A DNA stretch of 11,063 nt from Promethearchaeota archaeon (GTDB taxonomy: Archaea > Asgardarchaeota > Lokiarchaeia > Sigyniarchaeales > SOKP01), in assembly GCA_030615235.1 (NCBI GenBank), contig JAUWZR010000062.1, positions 1 to 11,063 of the forward strand, in the 5' to 3' direction. The position numbers and the translations under genes were made by a program. Positions within the stretch are counted from its first letter, which is position 1; each line of letters starts with the position of its first letter. Shown here in pieces: positions 1 to 4,925 of this stretch. A model generated the notes under the pieces. That model saw only the letters and a program-made list of their open reading frames with translations. It was not told the DNA's origin and searched no databases.

Positions 1-540
1 CTCCTGCATGAAATCTACAAATTCGTACAATTGCTCCGCAACATATTTTTTAAAGTAATTTAGTTGCCTATTGTTTGTATTGCTTACGACATGCGGAACA
101 TCAATAGTAAAGTGAGGGACACCCATTCTTTCAGCCTGAACTTGAAACCAGTTCACATGTGTGTCACAGATAACATCAGTTGAAAGCATAAATGTGGGTT
201 TTCTGGTACCACCTTCAGTCATGCCAGCATTACTTAGGACTGCCCCGATATTGGTCTTGAAATAAGAACATAAATCATAGGAATATCCCTGTTCTTCTGC
301 GAGTTCAATAAATTTTTGTGAGAATTTCAGAGCAGCACTAATTGTTGCACTATTTTCTGGTAGCATTGGTTGTACGTCCATTGCATATAGCATTTCGACG
401 GGGCTGCCAGATGTAGCCCATGCAGTTGGTTTGCCATCTCTATAAGCTTGTTCAATTGTTAAAAAATGTCTACCCATTATATTTTTTAACCCTTGGGTAG
501 CATTCAACATTTTATTGTGCGCTTTTTCAACTTTTGACAT
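1..540 (-). CDS. 2-hydroxyacyl-CoA dehydratase / benzoyl-CoA reductase family subunit (3' end cut by window)
   Basis: The first 180 residues are visible; the gene runs off the left edge. The protein belongs to the HgdB/FldB/BcrB-like family (2-hydroxyglutaryl-CoA dehydratase D-component), whose two subunits carry iron-sulfur clusters and remove water from a 2-hydroxyacyl-CoA or reduce an aromatic CoA thioester by one-electron chemistry. Visible family marks are GSPVEMLYAMDVQPMLPEN (residues 45-63), the Y-D-L-C-S-Y block with Cys91, a likely cluster ligand, and ICDTHVNWF with Cys125. The start ATG (540-538) has a strong Shine-Dalgarno 4 bases upstream and lies 10 bases after the stop of the partner gene, so the two are probably translated together. 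The substrate cannot be read from this fragment. The ATPase activator that such enzymes need is not in the window and may lie beyond the left edge. Confidence 0.85.
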   Translation of the reverse strand, partial: MSKVEKAHNKMLNATQGLKNIMGRHFLTIEQAYRDGKPTAWATSGSPVEMLYAMDVQPMLPENSATISAALKFSQKFIELAEEQGYSYDLCSYFKTNIGAVLSNAGMTEGGTRKPTFMLSTDVICDTHVNWFQVQAERMGVPHFTIDVPHVVSNTNNRQLNYFKKYVAEQLYEFVDFMQE

Positions 541-544
541 TTAA

Positions 545-550
545 TCACCT
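545..550 (-). promoter_or_regulatory. Shine-Dalgarno AGGTGA for the downstream dehydratase subunit
   Basis: On the minus strand AGGTGA is followed by TTAA and then the ATG at 540. It sits between the stop of the upstream subunit (553-551) and the start of the next, which supports translational coupling of the two subunits and shows that this genome uses SD-led starts inside operons. Confidence 0.75.
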
Positions 551-1597
551 TTAGATTATTTCAGCAAAAGCTGAAAATCTGGTGGATAATTGTTTGTATG
601 ATTCCCTGTTATATGTCACTTCAACAAATAAATACGGTATTTCGAGTTCTTTAAATTTTTTTTTTAAATATGGATGATCATATAAAACTGGCTCGCAAAA
701 TTTCTGAGCAATATTAATTACGCCATCAACCTTGTAATCAGTTGCCAATCTACTCAGAACTTCAAACCTTTTGTAGGATGGAAACTTTGTAGAATGTATT
801 GGTTTGCTAATGTGGTATTTTGCTATTGCTTCTATTGGATCTCCGGTTTCATCAACGTCTTCCCAAAAATATTTCGTGCCGACACCAAGATCGTCAATTA
901 TTACTTGAAATCCTAAACTTTCTATAAATCTAACAAGCTCTGTGTCATCAAGATCTGAGCCAGTCAATAATATCTTTTTATAATCTTTTTTTGAAAAAGG
1001 TTGTCTGTCCCTTAATTCTTCCTGTTTTGCCTTTAGAAGATCTTTTATGTCATCTTTATTTAAAACTTGAACCTTTTTAACTATCTCATGGAATTCTGAG
1101 CCAGATAAAATCATTTGCTTCCGATAGTTTGAAATTTGCCTCAATAACTTACGAATTGTATTCATTTTTTTTATATTTTCTCGTAAACACTCTTTAGTTA
1201 TCTTGATATTGAAGTGTTCCTCAAGTTGAATTATGAGTTCTTTAAGGTCATTTATGAAGAACTTTAAAGCTGCTGAATCTAACTTTCTTGGGGAGTTTAG
1301 AAAATACATAAAATCAACATCAACACACTCTTTCCATATATCAAATTCGCGATTCGTCCGATCACATCCATGGGTCGTTATAATCCCAACAACATCATTA
1401 TTAAACCCCCTAATCGCAAGTTCTAATAGGTTTCTAGTCCATACACAGTGAGTAGGAGGAATATGCTCATTTGCCTTGTCAGGTTCGATTTCAGGATCTC
1501 CAAACAACCTGTATGGAGTGAATCCGGCTGCGAGTATAATTTCTTCTGGTGTGTCAACACCACTATCAAAAATCCCAATTTTCTTCATTTTTTTCAT
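551..1597 (-). CDS. 2-hydroxyacyl-CoA dehydratase / benzoyl-CoA reductase family subunit (348 aa)
   Basis: Partner subunit of the enzyme encoded just downstream. Near the N-terminus is TPEEIILAAGFTPYRLFGDP (residues 16-35), matching the family's 'PEE(I/L)xxAAGxxPxRL' start. Possible cluster or active-site cysteines are Cys51 (HCVWTRN), Cys78 in THGCDR, Cys91, and Cys301 in KFCEP; the C-x-R, CD and (K)FCEP blocks are what I expect for HgdB-type subunits. At 348 residues it is somewhat short for the family (about 370-430) and the leader before the first motif is only about 15 residues. The start is ATG at 1597; a second ATG three codons on (1588) is possible, and no clear SD is seen, which fits a first gene in a transcript. 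It is likely the first gene of a minus-strand operon. Dehydration of a 2-hydroxyacyl-CoA in amino-acid fermentation or reduction of an aromatic CoA are both possible. Confidence 0.85.
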   Translation of the reverse strand: MKKMKKIGIFDSGVDTPEEIILAAGFTPYRLFGDPEIEPDKANEHIPPTHCVWTRNLLELAIRGFNNDVVGIITTHGCDRTNREFDIWKECVDVDFMYFLNSPRKLDSAALKFFINDLKELIIQLEEHFNIKITKECLRENIKKMNTIRKLLRQISNYRKQMILSGSEFHEIVKKVQVLNKDDIKDLLKAKQEELRDRQPFSKKDYKKILLTGSDLDDTELVRFIESLGFQVIIDDLGVGTKYFWEDVDETGDPIEAIAKYHISKPIHSTKFPSYKRFEVLSRLATDYKVDGVINIAQKFCEPVLYDHPYLKKKFKELEIPYLFVEVTYNRESYKQLSTRFSAFAEII

Positions 1598-1712
1598 AAA
1601 AATTAATTGATCAATTATTCTACTATTGCTACTAAATCTTAACGAATAAAAAAATATTTATATTTTCATTCGTTTTATGTTATATTCTGTATAATTTTAA
1701 TGAGTGTTCTCT
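1598..1712. promoter_or_regulatory. Divergent promoter region between dehydratase operon and LSm-eL37 operon
   Basis: This intergenic stretch must carry the promoters of both operons. An AT core with TATA-like sequence (AAATATTTATATTT, about 1651-1666) can be read on either strand. It is flanked by a perfect 7-base inverted repeat, AACGAAT (1641-1647) and ATTCGTT (1668-1674); allowing one mismatch the arms extend to about 12 bases. A separate perfect 14-base palindrome, TAATTGATCAATTA, occupies 1604-1617, just upstream of the dehydratase start. A further TATA-like GTTATATT near 1678-1685 is about 30 bases before the LSm ATG and would give a nearly leaderless message. The repeats are seen directly; operator function is inferred. 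Confidence 0.5.
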
Positions 1713-2072
1713 ATGAGTCAACCGACAATCTCAAGAACTTTAAGCAAAGCAATTCTAAAACCAAAGGTTCGAATCAAATTAAAGATTTGGAACACCTATT
1801 TGGAAGGTAAGCTCATAAAATTTGACAATTACATAAATTTAATTGTAGAAAACGCTAAAGAAATATATTTTGGCCGCGGTGGAAAAAGAAGTAAAGATAT
1901 AGGAACCGTAATGATAAGAGGCGCTTCAATAATATTCATTGGGCAAGATAGAGAGAAAATAGTGTTCGCTGAAAATGAAACTGAACCTGAAACAGAAAAA
2001 GAAACAGAAACAGAAAATGATGAAGAATTGCATGATAAATTAATGCATCGAAAAGAGTCTGAATTTAGTTAA
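1713..2072 (+). CDS. LSm (Sm-like archaeal) RNA-binding protein with acidic C-terminal tail
   Basis: Sm-fold protein that normally assembles into a heptameric ring binding U-rich RNA. The Sm domain covers about residues 15-77: Sm1 includes KVRIKLKIWNTYLEGKLIKFDNYINL, with the RNA-contact D38, Y40 and N42 pattern, and Sm2 is the TVMIRGASIIFI block with R69-G70. After the domain comes a long charged tail (about residues 87-119) rich in Glu and Thr, which most archaeal LSm proteins lack. I choose the ATG at 1713 (119 aa); a GTG at 1704 in the same frame would add only three residues and has no SD either. eL37 follows 20 bases later, an LSm-eL37 pairing known from many archaea, which strengthens both calls. 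Confidence 0.9.
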   Translation: MSQPTISRTLSKAILKPKVRIKLKIWNTYLEGKLIKFDNYINLIVENAKEIYFGRGGKRSKDIGTVMIRGASIIFIGQDREKIVFAENETEPETEKETETENDEELHDKLMHRKESEFS

Positions 2073-2081
2073 AACAATAAT

Positions 2082-2087
2082 AGGTGG
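2082..2087 (+). promoter_or_regulatory. Shine-Dalgarno AGGTGG that fixes the eL37 start
   Basis: AGGTGG is 5 bases before the GTG at 2093. It overlaps an earlier in-frame GTG at 2084, which therefore is unlikely to be the start. The resulting N-terminus (M-G-K-G-T-P-S-x-G-K) is the normal one for archaeal eL37. Confidence 0.7.
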
Positions 2088-2092
2088 AGAAA

Positions 2093-2293
2093 GTGGGTAA
2101 AGGAACTCCTAGTAAGGGAAAAAAGAATAAAGCAGCAAGTCATAAAACATGTAGAAGATGTGGAAGTCATAGTTATCATAGAAGTAAAAGGTTCTGTGCT
2201 CAATGTGGATTCGGAAGAACCGCTAAAATGCGCCAACCAAGTTGGAGGACTAGATATCGAGCTTTTAACAAGACTAAAGGCTTCCACGCTTAG
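2093..2293 (+). CDS. rpl37e: Large-subunit ribosomal protein eL37 (L37e)
   Basis: A 66-residue basic zinc-ribbon protein of the large ribosomal subunit that contacts rRNA. It begins with the hallmark GKGTPSxGKxNK, and carries a C-x2-C / C-x2-C zinc site: C20 and C23 in TCRRCG, C35 and C38 in FCAQCGFG, followed by the typical R-x-R-x-Y and KTKGF-type C-terminus. Length is normal for the archaeal family (about 60-65). GTG at 2093 is the start, set by the SD at 2082-2087. It is the second gene of the LSm-eL37 unit, and a hairpin with a short T-run overlaps its stop codon. Confidence 0.95.
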   Translation: MGKGTPSKGKKNKAASHKTCRRCGSHSYHRSKRFCAQCGFGRTAKMRQPSWRTRYRAFNKTKGFHA

Positions 2294-2316
2294 GAAATGT
2301 TTCCTAATTATTTTTA
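2291..2316 (+). terminator. Possible terminator after eL37
   Basis: TAGGAA (2291-2296) pairs with TTCCTA (2301-2306) around a 4-base loop, overlapping the stop codon, and is followed by ATTATTTTTA. Archaeal termination depends mainly on T-runs, so the T-rich stretch may be the working part; the hairpin is short and could instead belong to the hexamer cluster in this gap. Confidence 0.35.
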
Positions 2317-2373
2317 AATGTAATTCCTATAAACTTTAAATATTCCTATTTAGCTAATTATAATCCTTAGGAA
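2291..2373. repeat. Cluster of TTCCTA / TAGGAA hexamers
   Basis: Five copies of one hexamer lie in 83 bases: TAGGAA at 2291 and 2368, and its complement TTCCTA at 2301, 2324 and 2343. Start-to-start spacing for the last four is 23, 19 and 25 bases, near two helical turns. The cluster lies upstream of the Roadblock-E1 operon. It could be a binding array for a transcription factor; low sequence complexity is the alternative. Confidence 0.35.
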
Positions 2374-2432
2374 ATTAAAAGGAACATATATTTTTTATAT
2401 AATATTCAATTACTTCGTTATAGTTATTCAAT

Positions 2433-2443
2433 TTTTTAATATA
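2433..2443 (+). promoter_or_regulatory. Candidate TATA box for the Roadblock-E1 operon
   Basis: TTTTTAATATA is centred about 23 bases before the ATG at 2461, with no SD before that ATG, so a leaderless or very short-leader message is likely. A second AT-rich box near 2391-2403 (TTTTTTATATAA) would instead give a leader of about 35-40 bases. Confidence 0.4.
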
Positions 2444-2460
2444 CTATAAATCTCAAGAAA

Positions 2461-2838
2461 ATGATTGAATCATCAAAAATTGACGGCATTATAAGAGAAT
2501 TGGATAAGCTAGGATTAATGAACGAAATTATGGGCACTGCTATAGTAAATCGAAATGGATTGATTTTAATTTCTAGATTACCAAGACACATAGACGATCG
2601 TAAATTTGGTGCCATGGCAGCCACCATGTTTGAGGCAATGGAAACCGCGGTAACAACATTTAAGGATAATGTCGTTAATTTAACTGTAGAATTTGATGAG
2701 AAACAACTAATTGTTTATGCGCTCAATAAAGATTTAATCTTTATTACCTTACTTGAGCTGAATATTGACTTGGGAATGATTTTAATTGAGGTAGAAGAAC
2801 TTATAAAATTTATTCAAAACTTTTTAGAGGTTGAATGA
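2461..2838 (+). CDS. Roadblock/LC7 domain protein
   Basis: A 125-residue single-domain Roadblock/LC7 (MglB/longin-like) protein. Visible marks are the N-terminal helix, the strand pair G-T-A-I-V-N-R-N-G-L-I-L-I-S (25-38), the helix F-G-A-M-A-A-T-M-F-E-A-M-E-T-A (49-63), strands around NLTVEFDEKQLIVYAL (73-88) and FITLLELNIDLGMILIEVEELI (94-115). Family members dimerise and often regulate small GTPases (MglB, Ragulator-like LAMTOR subunits); Asgard archaea have many of them. No signal peptide or membrane segment is present, so it should be cytoplasmic or peripheral. Its stop TGA overlaps the E1-like gene's ATG (ATGA, 2835-2838), so the two are translationally coupled and may work together. Its GTPase or other partner is not identifiable here. 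Confidence 0.88.
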   Translation: MIESSKIDGIIRELDKLGLMNEIMGTAIVNRNGLILISRLPRHIDDRKFGAMAATMFEAMETAVTTFKDNVVNLTVEFDEKQLIVYALNKDLIFITLLELNIDLGMILIEVEELIKFIQNFLEVE

Positions 2839-3608
2839 AAATTCTCACTGAATCACAGAGAAAAAGATATTCTAGGCAGATTTTGTCTCCCTCCATAGGT
2901 GAAGAGGGTCAAGAAAAGCTGTCAAAAATTAGAGTCTTACAAATAGGTGCAGGTGGATTAGGGTCTCCTTTTGCACTTTACATTGTAGCAGCAGGGATAA
3001 AAGAATTAACAATCTTGGATAATGACACGCTATCAATTTCCAATCTTCAAAGGCAAATTTTATATAAGGAATCTCAAATTGGAAGAGAGAAAGTGCTTGC
3101 TGCTAAGGAAAGTTTAACTGCATTAAATTCTGAAGTTGAAATTAATTCTTATAGTGAATATGTCGATGAAAATTCTGTCGTGAAGTATATTGAAAACAAA
3201 GACTTTATCGTCGATTGCAGTGATAATTTTAAAACTAAGTTTCTTGTAAATGAAGTAGCGGTGAATTATGGCATTAAAGCAGTCATAGCGGGCATTAAAG
3301 ACTTCTACGGTCAAATTATTACCATAGATCCAAAAAAAACTGCTTGTTATGAATGCGTTTTTAATAAACCAGATATTATTGATTCTAAAGAAGGACCTCT
3401 CCCAGTAATTGGCGTAACTCCGGGAATATTGGGTACTTTGGAGGCATTGGAAGTAATTAAAACGTCTTTAGACCTACCTAATTTAGAAAATAAACTTCTA
3501 ATGGTAAATCTATTAAACTTATCTTTCGATACCATTGATCTTGTAAGAAGTGAAAACTGTTTTTGCTCAAAGTCAGGCTTAAGCAAAATAAAAAAGAAAA
3601 ATGAATGA
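2835..3608 (+). CDS. E1-like ATP-dependent activating enzyme (ThiF/MoeB/HesA family), lacking the usual catalytic cysteine
   Basis: A 257-residue Rossmann-fold adenylyltransferase that would activate the C-terminal Gly of a ubiquitin-like or sulfur-carrier protein with ATP. Seen motifs are RYSRQ (R14), the nucleotide loop GAGGLGSP (38-45), LDND (61-64), SNLQRQ with R73, GREK with K86, and DCSDN with D130; R14, R73, K86 and D130 match the ATP-site residues of E. coli MoeB. The first zinc pair is C171-x2-C174; the second is C242-F-C244, a C-x-C instead of the usual C-x2-C. Where MoeB, ThiF and UBA4/MOCS3 have a Cys in a '(T/S)C.(E/D).GVLG' loop, this protein reads GPLPVIGVTPGILG with no Cys. 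No rhodanese domain follows, so this is a short MoeB-like form. Overlap with the Roadblock gene is unusual. Target could be the ubiquitin-like protein at 10954 or a MoaD/ThiS/SAMP protein elsewhere. Confidence 0.9.
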   Translation: MKILTESQRKRYSRQILSPSIGEEGQEKLSKIRVLQIGAGGLGSPFALYIVAAGIKELTILDNDTLSISNLQRQILYKESQIGREKVLAAKESLTALNSEVEINSYSEYVDENSVVKYIENKDFIVDCSDNFKTKFLVNEVAVNYGIKAVIAGIKDFYGQIITIDPKKTACYECVFNKPDIIDSKEGPLPVIGVTPGILGTLEALEVIKTSLDLPNLENKLLMVNLLNLSFDTIDLVRSENCFCSKSGLSKIKKKNE

Positions 3609-3627
3609 TTAAATTAAATAATACCTT

Positions 3628-3963
3628 TTAGAGTCCGCCTTTACTAAATAGAAACGAGAAACATCCATAGAATATCCCATTAACGAGTCCACCTATTATC
3701 ACAAGTATTATCGAAGGGATACCTAGATATATAAGAAGAGGGGAAACACCGAACATAAGAAGCAATAGATAAACAACACTAGAAATAATAGCGGTTAAAA
3801 ACCAAGATAAAAAAGATATTTTACCGGTATCTCCTAATCTCGCACCAACGATTACTGCTACTAATGGAGGAACTATTAATGTTAGAAATGTTAGAAATGC
3901 TAATAAATCAAATAAAGTTATTAGAGCAAAGGCTATCGTAAAAGTAGTCCCTGGAGTGCTCAT
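3628..3963 (-). CDS. Small multi-pass membrane protein (hypothetical), start uncertain
   Basis: From the first ATG the protein has 111 residues and is almost wholly hydrophobic. Likely membrane segments are about 8-38 (TIAFALITLFDLLAFLTFLT... to VPPLVAVIVGA, perhaps one long or two short helices), 48-70 (ISFLSWFLTAIISSVVYLLLLMF) and 76-106 (YLGIPSIILVIIGGLVNGIFYGCF). I do not recognise a family and no catalytic motif is visible. The frame remains open and membrane-like for 45 codons upstream of this ATG (see the next entry), so the real protein is probably about 156 residues. No SD precedes the ATG at 3963, whereas one precedes the upstream extension. It is convergent with the E1-like gene, with 19 bases between the stops. 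Confidence 0.7.
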   Translation of the reverse strand: MSTPGTTFTIAFALITLFDLLAFLTFLTLIVPPLVAVIVGARLGDTGKISFLSWFLTAIISSVVYLLLLMFGVSPLLIYLGIPSIILVIIGGLVNGIFYGCFSFLFSKGGL

Positions 3964-4098
3964 AATCGGGGAAAATAGTTTAGATACAACAAAAAAGATA
4001 TCACTAGAAGGAGATATAAAAATAGAAACGACAAGGAAAACAGCATTTAATCCTATATAGATAACAAGTGTTATGAGAAAAGTTTTTATAAAATTCGT
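3964..4098 (-). other. In-frame N-terminal extension of the membrane protein without an ATG/GTG/TTG start
   Basis: Reading the same frame upstream of the ATG at 3963 gives TNFIKTFLITLVIYIGL, then NAVFLVVSIFI, then SPSSDIFFVVSKLFSPI, with no stop. This has the look of a membrane helix with a short basic N-terminus. The first codon after the in-frame TAA (4101-4099) is ACG at 4098-4096. Upstream of it is GAGTGA followed by TTTAA, almost the same arrangement as AGGTGA-TTAA-ATG at 550-538. ACG is one transition away from ATG, so this is either a non-canonical start, a point mutation that crippled the start, or a sequencing error. A farther ATG at 4113 is in frame but meets the TAA after four codons. 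Confidence 0.5.
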
Positions 4099-4289
4099 TT
4101 AAATCACTCTCATTTATTTTTGTATTTGTGTAATACAATTTAGTTATAATATGTTAGATTTTTGTTATATATAAATATTTTAGAAGTTACCTATCATTTT
4201 AAAAGAAAGAATATTAAAGCAGAATATTATCAATGTAAGATTTAGGATTATCTAAAATTGATTATTAGAGAACAAAAAAAAGATTAATG
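4099..4289 (-). promoter_or_regulatory. Intergenic region upstream of the membrane protein, with strong TATA-like box
   Basis: On the minus strand AAATATTTATATATAA (4180-4165) is a strong TATA candidate; a transcript would start near 4144 and leave a leader of about 45 bases before the ACG at 4098. The 12-mer TGTAATACAATT (4129-4140) also occurs at 10915-10926 upstream of the ubiquitin-like gene. The rest (4181-4289) is AT-rich, lies between the carbonic anhydrase stop and this promoter, and shows no ORF or RNA gene that I can support. Confidence 0.45.
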
Positions 4290-4838
4290 TTAAAGATTTG
4301 AATATTCAGCATTCGTTTCAAAAAATTCTTTAAATTTATTACCATTTTTAGCATATTCTCTTGAAGTTTTTGCTCCTTCCATCTTACCTGTTTGAGGCAA
4401 TTGCTTCTTAACTACAGCTGGAACGCCTACAGCTAAAGTTCTTGGTGGAATTTCTTTTCCAATTAAAACACCACCTGCACCTATAACCGCTCCTTCCCCC
4501 ATTTTAGACTTATGTAACACATTAGCACCTATTCCAACTAAACACCCATTTTCAATGATACAGGGTCCATGTATCATCGCGTGATGTCCGATAATGCAAT
4601 CATCACCTATATTTACTGTAGATCTTACTTGGTTGTGAATAGTTACATTTTCTTGAATGCTTGTATTGTCACCGATAATTATTGTTCCCATATCTCCCCT
4701 TAAAACAGCTCCAAACCAGATATTGCTTCTTTCTCCAATTGTAACATCCCCTATTATAACTGCTGTTGGAGCGATGTAAGCAGTTTCATGGATTTGAGGT
4801 TTTTTTCCCGTCCGAGGAGAAGGCATTATAATTGTCAT
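4290..4838 (-). CDS. Gamma-class carbonic anhydrase-like hexapeptide-repeat protein
   Basis: A left-handed beta-helix protein of the Cam/CamH/YrdA group, about 182 residues from the ATG at 4838. Hexapeptide repeats run from about residue 20 to 140. The three zinc histidines are visible: H68 in NVTIHN, and H85 and H90 in IGHHAMIHGP, five residues apart as in Cam. R47 and D49 (LRGDMG) and Q62 (SIQEN) match the conserved salt-bridge and active-site residues. It lacks the acidic loop with proton-shuttle Glu of Methanosarcina Cam, so it is closer to CamH/YrdA, whose in vivo activity is often unproven. A TTG at 4850 opens the frame earlier, but GAAGGA lies 4 bases before the ATG at 4838 and overlaps that TTG region, favouring 4838. 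It would hydrate CO2 or act as a metal-binding scaffold, cytoplasmic as a trimer. Confidence 0.88.
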   Translation of the reverse strand: MTIIMPSPRTGKKPQIHETAYIAPTAVIIGDVTIGERSNIWFGAVLRGDMGTIIIGDNTSIQENVTIHNQVRSTVNIGDDCIIGHHAMIHGPCIIENGCLVGIGANVLHKSKMGEGAVIGAGGVLIGKEIPPRTLAVGVPAVVKKQLPQTGKMEGAKTSREYAKNGNKFKEFFETNAEYSNL

Positions 4839-4880
4839 GATTTCCTTCAAAATTCAGTATTTTAAAAATTAAGAAGTATA

Positions 4881-4895
4881 GGTTAAATTTTAACC
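4881..4895. repeat. Perfect palindrome upstream of the carbonic anhydrase gene
   Basis: GGTTAAA-T-TTTAACC is a perfect 7-base inverted repeat with a single central base, 43 bases upstream of the carbonic anhydrase ATG and next to the TATA-like stretch between them. It fits an operator; the loop is too short for it to be a good terminator hairpin unless the inner pairs open. Confidence 0.45.
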
Positions 4896-4901
4896 TTATT
4901 G

Positions 4902-4911
4902 AAAAAAAAAA
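4902..4911 (-). terminator. T-run terminator after the Nudix gene
   Basis: Ten A residues on the plus strand give T10 on the minus strand 14 bases after the stop of the Nudix fusion gene. Archaeal RNA polymerase commonly stops at such runs, which suggests that the carbonic anhydrase gene downstream has its own promoter. Confidence 0.5.
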
Positions 4912-4925
4912 TTAATTAAAGTAAG

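Noticed and set aside
1233..1451. 72-codon plus-strand open frame opposite the dehydratase subunit
   Set aside because: It lies inside a conserved gene region containing Cys51 and the GCDR motif on the other strand.
2084..2092. GTG at 2084 as the eL37 start
   Set aside because: It overlaps the Shine-Dalgarno AGGTGG and would add three residues before the family's normal N-terminus; GTG at 2093 fits both.
2069..2287. 72-codon open frame on the minus strand opposite eL37
   Set aside because: It is an antisense shadow of the zinc-ribbon ribosomal gene; its Ser/Thr/Phe-rich translation has no family character and it has no start signal.
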